This document shows positions 33,523-46,300 of a DNA stretch of 64,000 nucleotides, in pieces. This DNA comes from Cristatella mucedo. Its lineage: Eukaryota > Bryozoa > Phylactolaemata > Cristatellidae. The number at the start of each line of letters is the position of its first letter. Position 1 is the first letter of the stretch. The stretch lies in contig WPIO01000064.1 of NCBI GenBank assembly GCA_009760855.2, forward strand, positions 664,001 through 728,000, read 5' to 3'. The notes under the pieces are model-generated. The model did no database searches, was not told the DNA's origin, and was given only the letters and a program-made list of their open reading frames with translations. The position numbers and the translations under genes were made by a program.

Positions 33523-34336
33523 TATAATACTTATGGCTAACGGCCAGCCTTAGCGGTGGTTGGCTGAACGTTGCTTGATGCGGAATTTTTCTATTTCCTT
33601 AACTGTCATTCCGCATTAGCTGCAACTTTTTATGTTTGGAATAGACGTTTGTAGTCAGTGGTTAGATGTAGCAAGCCACTGGTTTTGTGAACTTGCTCGG
33701 ATGATTACTCTCTTGCCACAAACCTCAGTAACTGTGGTAAAAAAAAAATTGATAACAGTTATCGCAATCATGCATCTAGCTCTATCAACTATCGCATGCT
33801 ATGATCTGCACGTGTCATCTGATGTTAAACGGCAAGGCCCAATAGCTTACTGGGACTGCTTAGGACTGCTTATCTCGGCTACCTGTCATTTCAGTGCTGG
33901 GTTTTTGTGAACTTTGCTGTTAGCCTACCTTGTATGAGTGGTCAAAATTTGAAAGGGTAAGGCCTATATTTAACATTGGGCTGCCGCATAAATGGGCTGT
34001 TTGACAAGGATTAATAAGGTAGTGTCTCTCAATTACACTTGTGGTTATACACTGGCCTTGCAAATGGTGTATGGCACAACTTATACATGTCAGATAGTAT
34101 TAGTTGTAGTTAGGCTGGTACTGCTATTAGAGCTTTGGTAAAATAGTATAGAGAAGCTGTTTATTTCAGAGATGGTGATATTTTAGTGGAGGTACAGAAG
34201 GATCCCAGTTTCTTACCTCTATGACCACGCAGCTCATGTAATCATTGAACTAGTGCACACACATACACACACACACACACGAGCATGAGGTAATAGTAAT
34301 GCAATAAAGAGTGATTTGTCGTATCAAAACTATAGA

Positions 34337-34816
34337 AGATGTACTATCTCTCAGATCTACTCCCCCAGCAGGCCAATCATCGTACTGCCTGCTTTTCGGA
34401 ATCCAACAGTTTACCACTACCTCGTACAAACCTCAAATCCTTTGGAGACCGTGCATTTAGTTCGTATGCTCCCAAAGCCTGGAACTCCCTCCCGACTTGC
34501 ATAAGAACATTCCCTGACTTGACCACATTTAAAACGAACCTAAACACACCTATGTAGGACAGCATTTAGTGGGTCCCTGTGATTCGTCCTTGATGTGCTT
34601 ATGCGTGCTGACACTGTGCATGCTGCCACTAACCACATTTGCATGCTGACCCTGTGCATGTCACCCCTCACCTCGTTGTTAATGTTGTTTATCAAGCATG
34701 ATATTACTCTCCATTCAATCGCGTTTCCCTTTGCAGCAAATGTAAAGGGCCTAGGAAGAGATTGAGTTCTCTGAGGACGCTTTATCAAGTGCGTTATTAT
34801 TATTATATTATTATAT
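34337..34816 (+). mobile_element. LINE family B, 5'-truncated copy
   Basis: It starts at YLSDLLPQQANHRTACFSES, continues FGDRAFSSYAPKAWNSLPTC, and ends with (ATT)n. Truncation falls in the same SDLL region as the copy at 2281-2731. Confidence 0.9.
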
Positions 34817-36120
34817 CTTGTTACCATCCTGGAATGCATCTAGCTGGTAGTTATGATAATTTTGCATCATGCAATTTTTGTTGTCACTCTTAATAACAAT
34901 TCTGCTGTTGATGGTTGATTAAATAGCCGTTACCCCTCGTATCTATATGCATATATGAGTATGGTTACTCCATGTGGGAACGTTCAATAAATGGAGCTTC
35001 ACAGCTATCGGAACAAAAACTCTTGCAATACTGTGTGCAATACTAATACTAATGTGTGGCAAAGCTGGGTCCGCCTGAAATATCTCACTGGGCTGTGGCT
35101 CATCTATATAAGTCAGTAGCAATTGGTCATTAAATACACTAGTGGCATAAGTTTAGCCACATCCACCCCAACTTCAGGCCTAATAGTCAACTATTACTTA
35201 GGCGGTTTTGAAATCTACCTGGAGGGTGCAAGCTAGTGAAATTGATCTCAAAATAAACACAATAAGCCTAACATTTGATTTATTTGGACTGGCAACCACA
35301 GCAGGGGCAGTAGAGGCTCTAATGCTTGTAAGGTGTGGCCTTCCCTGGTTAGAGATCACTTCCCTACCAGGGCTGGTATGGACTCAATGAGTTTCAGAGT
35401 TACATCGGCTTGTCTAGAATGCCAAAGCGCTTGCAATTGGTCCTGTCATTTGGCCCGTGATCTGATATTACCTAGAGTTCTCAGGCTACGCCCAATACGG
35501 GCCTATATATGTATAATTGGGTTTAGGTTTGTGCCTGACTCGGCCACTGCAATCGCGTGAAATGAGAGGACCTATCGTGAAACAGCAGCACAACTTTAGC
35601 AGTATTTTTCAGATCGTTTCCTGTTGATGAATATAAATAGTGCCTAGCAGTTACAATGTACTTAACACAACAAATGCTGGATTCGCATGTCTAGGTCGCA
35701 GTCTAGGATTCGCATGTTGCCATCTTTAATCATTATGCCTTCAATGCAGCAAAGTGCTTATACACCACCTGCTGTGGAGCTTCCCTTAGCCATTACTGAC
35801 TGGGTTCCTAACTTTACAATATGTTACAAGCAGGCATCAGCACGTGTTTAATCACTCCTGCATCGAACCTAGATTGACGTTTTCAGCTGCCATCAAGGTG
35901 AACGAACTTATGTCAAAAAAATACTCGGCTTCAATCTTTGGTCGTCCAGTCACTGTGTTGCTACACCAGTTCAAGATGTGTTTCTTTATATCAGAAGTGG
36001 AGCATGCTTTGTTATGCTTGCCATAAGCTTGTGGTCATTGAGCCTTTGCCTCACCCTCCTGATGATTGTACCCCCAGGTCCTCTGTATATAATAAATTAG
36101 CTGGGCAGAATCGTTTGTTC

Positions 36121-36425
36121 TGTAGGTCCTAGACTATGGTACTCACTTCCACAGTTCTTACGAAACGACATATACTCTTCTGCTGCCGACTGTGGCACAG
36201 TGTTTCCAGCCGTTTGGAGATGATTCTTTCATGCTGTTCACTGCCTTAACAACCCCGAATCAGCTATGCTTCTCGTGTTCTTTTTGTTGTGTGAGATGTT
36301 GGCTACTGCATCTATACTGAAAACTGCTTAGGCTTCGAGTTTGCCACAGAAAACTCGCCTTTATAGCACCCACTTAATATTTGTGACTTTGTGGAGTTAC
36401 AGACAGATATACAATACATTAGATT
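36121..36425 (+). mobile_element. LINE family A-related 3' end, diverged
   Basis: GTAGGTCCTAGACTATGGTA through ATGCTTCTCGTGTTCTTTTT to GTTACAGACAGATATACAAT. The preceding bases (NKLAGQNRLFCRS frame) resemble the ORF C-terminus. Confidence 0.75.
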
Positions 36426-36439
36426 GCACCGGTGCTTAG

Positions 36440-36700
36440 TTCGAGTAATTTGGCATGGACTTCAGAGGGTGCGACCGGTCTTCAGGCACTCCATTTTCAG
36501 GAGCCGATCGCCACTTCTGGTTGAAGTATAACCAGTTGCAGTCCGATCTTCATCATACCTATCATGGAAATTTACCCAATGTTATATCGGATAGCTTTCT
36601 CACTTTTCTTCAGCTTCTGAGCAATGTCTCGGTAGCTAACCTTCCCAACATGGTAAGGCCATAGCTGATACCTCACAAAATCTGTAAGGCAACTTCCCTT
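36440..36700 (-). pseudogene. decayed Tc1/mariner-type transposase N-terminus
   Basis: The minus strand reads YHVGKVSYRDIAQKLKKSEK and AIRYNI, the G..YR.IA..L..S..A...I helix-turn-helix pattern of Tc1-like transposases. After a stop and frameshift it continues TSTRSGDRLLKMECL, resembling the T.R.DR.L..... region. No catalytic domain or inverted repeats seen. Confidence 0.5.
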
Positions 36701-38189
36701 TGCCACGATTGCTAATACTGCACACTTATAATCATAATCACTTATAATTGACTTATAATCAAGAGAGACCTGCACAGATAGCATGGTAGATAGCATGACT
36801 CGGTCTGACTTATTTACTTATGTGACCCAATAGCACACTAGAAAATATGCTTTATATTGTGTAATGTGATACCACTTTTGTAACCATACCCAGGCTGATG
36901 CTCATATTTTGGGCTTGTGTATTCTTTTTCAGCATTCAATCCTGGAGCAGATGACCTCTGGTCGTTCTGTATTCTGCAAGTGCAAGTAATTCATTCCATT
37001 TAATGTTTTTGGGCTGTTAAATGTCAGAAAATCTTGACCAATCACCGTTAACTTATTAATAGGATGTTCTCGAATTGCCACCAGAGTATTGCACGAAGAG
37101 ATATTGTTACCTCATATGGCTGAAAGTTTAACTGGCTTATACCCTGATGTGTGACGAGCACTTTAATTCTCACCTTGTACAGACGAAGAGACTCTTGCTG
37201 TTCTATGAATATTAACAGAAAAAACTGATAGCCGTGATCTAAAGCCAGGCTTACACGGTTGGTCTTTCTTGGTTGGTCTGTGGTCACAGGTGCTATTAAG
37301 GCATTCCTTCTTCACTGATTTAAAAATGAATGACAGATGACGGTCAACATGATCCATACACTTCGCACGAGTCCCTCTTTATGAAACACTACAAGCACTA
37401 GCTATACTAACTAGTTTTTGAGTTGGATTTAAAAAAAGGCACTCACTGAGAAGTTTGATAGGTAAGCCGTCGAAAAGGCTTACCGTAAGGCAGTAAGTAC
37501 TCTAAGGAAGTATACATTGCTCTTAGGGCTTGCTAGGCACTTGTTTGTTAAGGCCGGTACCAGACAGACGTTTGATCCAATGACATCAGTCGCTGAGAGC
37601 AAACTGTGCATGTCGTGCTGTTCGTCGGGCTACGGTCGGAGATGGCTCTCCCGTGACATTACTGTTTAAGCTACTGTGGCTTTAGAATGGAAAAGAGTGA
37701 GAAGGTAAACTGACCCATAACACTTTCGTTAAGCAGAAGGACCTAAGCCGGACTGAAGCAAGACCGAGTAGAAACCGACCGTATCAGTCCTGCTTAAGAT
37801 GATCAGCGTAGCTTTGAAGTGCAACTGTTAAATTCCCGAGGGTAGATAGTCTCTAGGCTTCAAAAACAGCTGCTTGTCATTGGCTGCAGCAGTGGCTCAT
37901 AAACTAGCCACCTCTGAGTAGACTTCAATTAAAGGAAGTAAAAGCAGCTCGATTTGCTGGCTTAATTTGCTACTAATCGACGTCGGTGGCTGCACCTGCT
38001 TTGCATTTTCACGGTTCGTCCTGGTCTGTGTCATGCTCTGATAGTTCCTGTGATCATCTGAGGCTGCTGAGGTTCTCTGGCACTCTGCTAGTAGCTCTAA
38101 AGCTGAAGATCACTTGGGTGATGAGGCCCAAGCCAGTGTGGAGGTGGGTAGGCTCATGGGAACCTCGGCAGGTCATGGGGCTTGAGCGA

Positions 38190-38340
38190 CAAACATTTCA
38201 ATGTCCATAGGCACGTAAGTTCGAACGGTCAAAAAGCAAGCAGTTATGCTTTAAGCAGATCTCAGCTGCACTGGTGTCTGCATTTGATGTTTTCAAGAAC
38301 TTCGATTTTTGGAAATCTGATCTGCAATAGCTGCTTGTGT
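38190..38340. repeat. unclassified dispersed repeat R1 (first copy)
   Basis: CAATGTCCATAGGCACGTAA through TTTTCAAGAACTTCGATTTT matches 43889-44045 along its length with scattered differences. Confidence 0.55.
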
Positions 38341-38345
38341 AGTAC

Positions 38346-38371
38346 CGGCAAAGTTATGCATAACTTTGCCG
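38346..38371. repeat. 26-bp perfect palindrome with flanking partial repeats
   Basis: CGGCAAAGTTATG directly followed by its reverse complement CATAACTTTGCCG; then TAACTTAACTTTGCCGTAAC and TTTTGCATAACTTGGCCG continue the motif to about 38413. Confidence 0.95.
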
Positions 38372-39251
38372 TAACTTAACTTTGCCGTAACAAAGTTTTG
38401 CATAACTTGGCCGTGGAAAAAAGTCCACTCACTTATGAAAGCCAGGAGGCTTGGCACCTATTTCTGATTTTGATTTGGTGGTGCTCGTGAGAAAATTATA
38501 CTCGGAACTGAAGTCGTCTGGAAAGGCACTTGTTATGATTGAAATCACAAATAATAATGCTAGCATTGGTAGTACCACGGGCTCCGATCTTTAATTGACT
38601 CACCACAAAGGCTATCAGTAATAGTTCACTGTAACTTTGGCGATAGCCAAAGCACCGTGCAGCTTCATCACTTGTTTCGCAGGGATCATGAGTCAATGAA
38701 AAACGGCAGCACAGCTATGCAGCTGCCGTGCAATGTTTTACAAAAATGTGGACCTGAAATTTTAAATTTTCTAAAGAGACACGTGGACTAGATGATGCAG
38801 GCTCCCCCATTTTGCTAAATAGCTCGTAAGTGTTGCTTAGTAACTTCTATCTTAACATTGCTGTTTTATGTTTGTTACGGAATATATGTTATGCCATGTA
38901 CAGCACGATAATAACCTGTTTACATGTCGTTTATAAATTCTGCTTTTAAGAATGCAATGCTTTTGCAGTGCGCAATTGCTTGCTATCATAAATGCTATCG
39001 ATCGAATGAGATTCACTATTTAGAGGCTTAGCAAGGGGCTGGGACAGTTGGCCCCCGGGCGCCGAGGCGGCACCAAAATAAGAATGGATTTAGTGTATTA
39101 TATTGTAGTAGTATATATTTATATTATATATTTATATTGTAGTATTATAGTGCATATATTAAAAAAGAACTTTTTCATGTGAGAATACCCATCTTGATTT
39201 CAAGCAAGTCCTTGTTTCAACGGACTTGACTAATGCCAGCTGAGCTCGTTA

Positions 39252-39290
39252 AGCATGCTGACAGACTTGGACCAAGTCTGTCAGCATGCT
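39252..39290. repeat. 39-bp perfect hairpin, 19-bp arms, 1-base centre
   Basis: AGCATGCTGACAGACTTGG, A, CCAAGTCTGTCAGCATGCT. Confidence 0.95.
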
Positions 39291-39770
39291 GTTTACAAGC
39301 TGTAGCTTGCCGCTCTCGTGGCACACACCCGATGACACGGAAACACCGAGGGGGTTTTAACCACCCATGTAGTCGGCAGGCGCTGGCAGAGAAACGGCAA
39401 CAAGCACAATGCCGTTCACCCTTCCGGTCCAACTGCCCTTCCCGTCGTCTCGTCCGGCCTGTCACAGGCGGGCCGTGTCGCACCAGGGGCTAGCCTCGAC
39501 ACACTATTAGACCATGCAAGCTAGGCTTAACTGGCTGTGCCAACCTGTCGTCACATAAGCCAGACCTCACCCTGTCCATGCAGTGTTGCTATTGTACTGC
39601 CTGCGATTATGAACTATGCTCTTGACAGCTGAGCCTCGATTAAGAACTTTGTGGTTTGCCTCAGAATTGTAACGCTTATGAGATAGCCACGATAAGCAGA
39701 GGCTTATGAGCAGCATTTTGCATAATTATGTACGTTAGTGATTTTTGTGTAACCTATGACCTAGCCACTG

Positions 39771-39834
39771 TATAAGGCTTGTCTTGCCTGACCATAGTCA
39801 CTCTCCTTGAGCAACGGTCTGCAGGTTGGTGAGT
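39771..39834 (+). promoter_or_regulatory. candidate core promoter and 5'UTR exon of the GTSF1-like gene
   Basis: TATAAG at 39771-39776 is followed 25-30 bases later by an initiator-like TCACTCT. A strong donor GGTTG|GTGAGTC at 39829 could pair with the acceptor ending at 40179, giving a 350-bp 5'UTR intron. Purely positional evidence. Confidence 0.3.
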
Positions 39835-40184
39835 CTAGAGCTGTTGCCAGCCAGCTCAACATGTAGTAAACCAGTTTACTTTGTTCAAGGCCAGAAAAGT
39901 TCACCTTAGTTAAAGCTTTGATAGCTACCTTGTACCTTCACTACAGTTGCTAAAACGGTCTCGAATCGTTATGCCTGCTACCATGTGTGTTTCGCATTTC
40001 TTTTGTGGTGAAGCTATTTTGCAGCAATTTTTGACAAGGAAGGGGCGCCATTTGTAGCGTTGTCCCCGGGCGCAGAAAGGTCTCACTGTGCCTCTGTCAC
40101 TATTCATGTTTATTGTGGCATACGTCGACTGCAAATCAACATTAACTAGCAGTTGCCAATTTAGCAATTTTATTTGTAGATACA

Positions 40185-40307
40185 ATGGCATCTTCAGGTT
40201 CATATCGTAAGCTGCCAGAACCAGACGACCTTCTTAAATGCCCCTACGACAATGCTCATGTGATACGGTTTAAAAAGCTGCCATACCATTTGTTAAAATG
40301 TCGGCAG
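40185..40307 (+). CDS. GTSF1: GTSF1-like exon 1: first CHHC zinc finger
   Basis: It encodes residues 1-41, starting MASSGSYRKLPEPDDLLK. The finger ligands are Cys19, His25, His35 and Cys39 (U11-48K-type CHHC). The exon ends in phase 0 at donor CGGCAG|GTAAGA. A pyrimidine-rich acceptor ends in TAG at 40179, only 5 bases before the ATG, which suggests a 5'UTR intron just upstream. Confidence 0.93.
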
Positions 40308-43300
40308 GTAAGAGCTTTATAGTTGAAACACTTGCACAGGTCTCTCTCTGGCTGTTGATTCGTCCTTTGTTTTGCGTGCAAGACGGTTTTTTCGTACGTA
40401 TTGGCATTTGAGTGTACCCATTTTTTTTCTCATGGGTAGCTAGAAAGCAGATGCCAGAATTTGTAGTACTAATCTGTTAAAATTGAAGGACTCCATCAGG
40501 CCTGCCTGAATAGATTACCAGGATAGATGACTTCGGCCTAATATTCCGAAGGGGAAAATACTGAGCCGTGCTCCATGTCGCTCTGAGTTGCGCTCGATCA
40601 TAGATAGACGGATCCTGGCAAGATACTTGACCTTTTGACAGTATTGTTTGCTGCTTTTAGGATTTACATCTTTCAATGCCACTAAATACGTTAGATTGTC
40701 TTGCTATGGTAAGCTCCAGGTTATTAGCTAAGAATTTTAAAAGTAACTCTTATTTGCAAGCCTAATAGGGCTGCTTCTAGCCCAAGTTAATCTGTGGGAT
40801 AAATGTTCATTTGTAGGAGAGTGCAACTTGCTGTCCGTTATGTTTGCATATATGCTCGGTTGCAAACACTTCCTTGTACCGGTTATTTCCAAGTGTTTGG
40901 ACTTGCACGAGTACAAACCGAAGCCTCAAAGCATCTGGGAACAGCAGCCAGCCCGGAGTTATATAAGCAGATGATCTTTGGTGGCTGTGGTGGTCCTATT
41001 GACAGGCTTGTCACAAATAAGCTAAAATTGGAGCGTTTAGGCAGACGAATTTCTATTTTTAAAGGCAATGATGTATGTTGTGTTTTCCAACATTTATAGT
41101 GTCAGCTTGAATCGTATTTCTTCACATTGCTCTATAGAGCAAGAACAGCACTTGCATTGGCCCAATAGCCATATTTTCAGGTTGACCACTTACAGCTGCA
41201 AAATGCCAGTCACCTAACGCTGCAGTGGCTATGCTAAGGGGATGCTGACACTGCTGCATCAACGGGTGAGATTGGACGGTGGTTTGGGATGAGCAAATTC
41301 GCTATAATAATATCAACAAATGTACTGGTAGGGGATCGATGAACCGAGCAACCGGATCGGGCCGGCTACAAAAGGCCACTGCCAGGGATACCTGGCTTAT
41401 TAGGATGGTGGCATTGGGGAAAGTCAATGGGAATTGCCTAATGCAACCTGAATTGCCACCTAATGCAACCATGCTTTTTGTCACATTCTTGCGTGGGAGA
41501 AGGTTCGGAGTGAATATCTTTGCTGTGCCAACTTTGTGGAACTGCTCCTACCCTAGCTACTGGGTCTTAGCAATATGATTCAGCACGGATGTTTGATATA
41601 AGTAAGGAAGCTTGGGTACAAACTAAAGGAGAGTTATTGGGGTTATAGCATCAATATTAATTTGCCTTTGGTCTGCTCTTGCTACTTCTAAGATTGACAG
41701 ACCTACCTCAAGCACCTCTCTATCTCTCTGATTGAGCCATCGGCCTTGCTGCTAATGTTGATACTATTAAAAAAATAATTCGTATTATATAGCGCCCCAA
41801 GAGAACTTAGTTTATTAATCTTAATATTAATCTTAATCTATATTCAGGCACTTCACATATGCCTCTGGGCTCGAGCCCAAGACCTCATCCAGGCCTTGGT
41901 CGGGCAAGCACCTTAACCACTGGACCAAACCAGCTCGGCTGTTCCCAGAAGGCTTTTGGAAGCACGTGTATGGACAAGTCAGGAAACGAAAGCCATTAAT
42001 TAACAATCAGCAAAAACAAGCAATGTGCTGTGGTCATACCAACAATTGTCACCTAACTGCTCACAACAGGAGCTGCTTGTTTGGACAGACAAAAGAAAAT
42101 TCTTGATCAGCCTAGAAGAGAACTTGTCAGTAGTAGTGGACCACCCTTACTGCTTGGATTTCAACACTCGAAGTAGGGTGCTGGAGATGTGCTTTTTAAT
42201 ATTACCTTTGATTTTGCCTTCGCTATCAACAAGATGATGGATAGTCACCTGAATACATAGATATCATCAACAACGTTAGCTTGCCCTTTTTTAAAACTCA
42301 CGTTCGAGAGCACTTAGTTTTACTCATGCATAATGATCTAAGGATAGTAAAACAACAGGAACTGCTTAATTTGGACTGACAAAACAAATTCACGATCAAT
42401 CGAGATGGCAACTCACTATGCCCAAGGAAATAATTGGCCGATACCATCTTCCGAACTCAAACCTTTTCGTCATCTGTGGCATAGGTCGGAGCATTCACTT
42501 AGAACCATGCATAGCATCTCATCCTCTGCCAAGCAACTTTTGGTAGGCTGCTGTGAGATTGCTTAGCTATGAATATTTGCTGTAAGTTGACCGAGGAAAT
42601 GATCCAGTGTATATAGTAAATGCAAAAGAACAGTGCTGCATCCACCTACTATCGATGGTGTACCCACACTAGCATGTAAATAATCGTAGTTATGATTAAA
42701 AAATATTAAAACATCTAATGCGCATTTACAGTACTGCTTCTAATGATAATAATAATAATAATGCACTTGATAAAGTGCCCTCAGAGAACTCAATCTCTTT
42801 CTGGGCCCTTTACATTTGCTGCAAAGGGAAATGCAATTGAATGGTCAGTAATATCATGCTTGATAAACAACATGCATAACTTGGTTAGGGGTGACATGCA
42901 CAAGGTCAGCATGCAAATGTGGTAAGTGGCAGCATGCACAGTGTCAGCATGCATAAGCACATGATGGACGAATCACAAGGACCTCAATCAGAAATTGACG
43001 AATCACAGGGACCCACTAAATGCTGTCCTAAATAGGTGTCTTTTTAAATGTAGTCAAGTCGGGGGATTTTCTGATGCAAGTCGGGAGGGAGTTCCAGGCT
43101 TTGGGACCATACGAACTAAATGAACGGTCTCCAAAGGATTTGAGGTTTGTACGAGGTATTGGTAAACTGTTGGATTCCAAAAAGCAGGCGGTACGATGCT
43201 TGGCGTGGTGGGAGAGTAGATCGGAGAGATAGGCTGGAGCCAAAGAATGAAGTGACCTAAAAGTGAGCAACAAAACTTTGAAGTCAATCCGTTGCTTGAC

Positions 43301-46300
43301 TGGTAGCCAATGCAGGTCGGCGAGAAGTGGTGTGATGTGGCAACTGCGCCGCTCACGACAGACAAGCCTAGCTGCAGAGTTTTGCACAAGCTGTAATCGC
43401 CTGATTGCATATGCTGGTAGGCCAGCAAGCAGCGAGTTATAGAAGTCAAGACGGGATATCACAAATGCACGGACCCACTTAGACGTGGTATCCTTATCTA
43501 AACAAGCCCGAATTTTAGCAATGTTATGTAGCTAAAATTAGGCAGACTTGACTATTGAGCTGACGTGGTTGTCTAACGAGAGGTCACTTTGGAACATGAC
43601 AAGGAACAGGAGCGAGTACTCAGCTCTCAGCTCCCGCCCAACGAGCGGCGTCTGAGCTAGCGGTTTAGGCCACTGCGGTGGCTCCTGGGTGCTTTTCTTT
43701 TGTTAATGCATAGTTCATGAATCTTAGCAATAGCAATAAAATCTAGGAATGCATTTGATCTACGATGACGGAGCGATAACAGCTGCTGACGATCGTAACT
43801 AACATGCAGGTTACTATCCGCCGGCGTAGCTATCAGCGACAGCTATCAGCAACTGCCTGCGTGGGAGACACAGCAGCCCGAAGCTATAAGCGTTTAGATG
43901 TCCATAGGCACGTAATTTCTTACGCGCTACGGTCAAATAACAATCAGGATAACTTTAAACAGGTCTTAGCTCTATCTTTTCCGTATACGAGGTTTGCAAG
44001 AACTTTGGTTTTCGGAAGAATTCTGCAACGAACACGAACGCACGTGAGAGCGCTCTATGTCAGGAGGCGAGAGATGATATTAATAAGAGATTTGTATAGC
44101 ACCACAAGAGAACCTAATCTCTTTTTACGCACTACTTCAATACTCTAGGTAGACACAGATTAGCTAAATGGGTGATGGGAGGAGGTCCTTGGCCAAGAGT
44201 TCTGGGGTCAATACCCTCAAGGGCAAAATGCTGGGGCTATCTTGGCTGCCATCTCTTGGAAGCAAATGAGGAAGCAGGACTGCCAAGATCTGCTTGTTAT
44301 TGAACATATTCCTAAGCAGTGCGATGGCTACCCAACCTCTGGGCCTGGCATCCGGAAACACCAAGTCAAACTACTCTAAAACTTGCACTATTGAACTTGC
44401 AACGACTATAGCTGTAGTAGAATTACTAATGTGAAGCCTATCTTTTCTTGGCAAATGTGAAGATGATTCGATAGAGACTGCGCATAGCCTGCATGAACTC
44501 TTACGGTGTGAAACTCTGCATATTGCAGAACCATGCAGTTACGTATGAGAGTTGTCCATTTGATGCCCGCCACCATGTGCCGAAACCTGAGTTGCTGCTT
44601 CACATCGAGACATGTCCTCAGAGAGACTTAGTGGAAAGGGACATAGGTGAGTTGTTTGATATTTTACTTATATATGCATTTTGTACTGTCGGGGTTTTGT
44701 AGCGAATTTTTTAGGTGCTCAAAGTGGCACCGTCTGAGTTGCTAGACATTTAACGACTTTTCAATGAGTTCGAATCAAAGTTGGTAGCCTGATAAACAAT
44801 TACAATATGACCCCACGACCTCAGCCAGACTTTCGGGTCGGGCGAGCACTTAACCAGTGGGTCAAACGTCGCGGCCTGCTATGGGTCTATATTAAAAGGT
44901 TTTTACAGACATCGTATCGATTTCCGATTGTGCACACTTGGCACACTCGTACAGTGTCTGAAACTGGAACCAGCATTATTAAGTTTGACTTACGCAGTTA
45001 CCTGCATGGTTCTTTAGTAATTTGCTAACCAATATTGCCTGTGTCTTTGTTAACCAACGATGTCCTTCATATAATGTCTCTAAAATAACATCTCTGACGA
45101 CAGTGTTGGCCAAAATTCTCCCAATCATCAACGGACAGTAAAAGACAAACTAAATGTTCTTTTTTATAGTAATATATCCCGCGCACGTTAGCAGCAGGAC
45201 GACTCAGACTTCAAAACTTCGATCAATGTTTAATCTGGGTGATGCTAAGGCCCTGTGACTTTATATTTCACACCTGACCACATAATTTGCTGGATTGTTT
45301 TCAACATTTAGCGTATGCACTTCAGCATAACGACAGCTCTGGGGGTGACAGATTTAGAGCAGTAACAGATGTGCCACCATATGATGCGTGGGAGCCACCA
45401 GAGCCAGAAGAAGACTGGGGTGCTGAAATTTCCAAGGATGGTACTGCTTCGAGTGTTGCCTGGACTGCACCAATGAGGGATCGACAGTCCATAATCGCTT
45501 GCAGGTATGCATAGATAATGTTTATATGTCTCGTTAGTTTTCAAAAAGTGCTTGTTTGTAATAATTTTTTTACAGTATGCTTGTTTTTGGAGCAATACCT
45601 TTGCCCTGAGCACGTGGAAAGAATTATGATGGTGGGGTTCTGATATGTTGCCACCAGATGGCCTCTTTGCATTGTAGTTAGGCTGCTACTAATTCTGCTT
45701 TCTTAAAGGGATGCTTATTGTAGTCTCTTAAGTTTTAATTTATATCTAAGATTTTCAGATTAGACATTCTAAATTCTTCAATAGTTTAATAATAGTATCA
45801 CTGTCCTGAAATGTCAGCTGATCATACAGCATCATTGATAAAAGGTAGAATAGCATTAGCAGCCATCACCGCCTCTTACAGTGGACAATGAATGATTTCG
45901 TGCTTGGGCACTCAAACCCAAGACCCAGGTCACAAACCTTACCCATGGGCCCACGAATTTGAGTTGCATTTTGACATTTTGGGCATATGGAGTTGCTCAA
46001 TCCTTCATCACCTACACTAAGGTTCTGTTACGTTCGGCTCATAGTTGCTGACTTTGTCTTGGAGTGAGTCTTTTGATCTCAGGCAACTTCCCTGCTTTGC
46101 TTCCCTGGTCACTCTTAGCAACTCTGTCAGCGCGTCATGTCGGTACTCAAAGCTGTGAAGGAAAATACCATCACTTTTGGATAGGACCGGGGTACTTATG
46201 CTTCCGTGTTGGTAATACCCAGCTGTGGCTTAAAGAACCAGCATGAATGCTGAAAAATCTGTACGAGAGACAGCAGTGTAAGGCTTAATATTCATTCTGT

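Larger units (their letters stand above)
33530..38180. other. mostly unannotated; LINE B, LINE A and Tc1 fragments only
   Basis: Outside 34337-34816, 36121-36425 and 36440-36700 I see no supported gene. (AC)n occurs at 34255-34281 and a TATATAAG at about 35105 has no clear target. Confidence 0.35.

Noticed and set aside
37240-37565. Possible DNA transposon ends (GGCTTACACGGTTGGTC and GGCCGGTACCAGACAGACG)
   Set aside because: The two ends are not inverted relative to each other and no target duplication was found.
39217-39493. Overlapping ORFs of ~88 codons on both strands sharing the peptide ADRLGPSLSAC
   Set aside because: The shared peptide is produced by the perfect palindrome at 39252-39290; no independent coding evidence.
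44164-44364. 66-codon minus-strand ORF
   Set aside because: Lies in intron 2-proximal repeat-rich sequence; both strands are partly open and no motif is recognisable.
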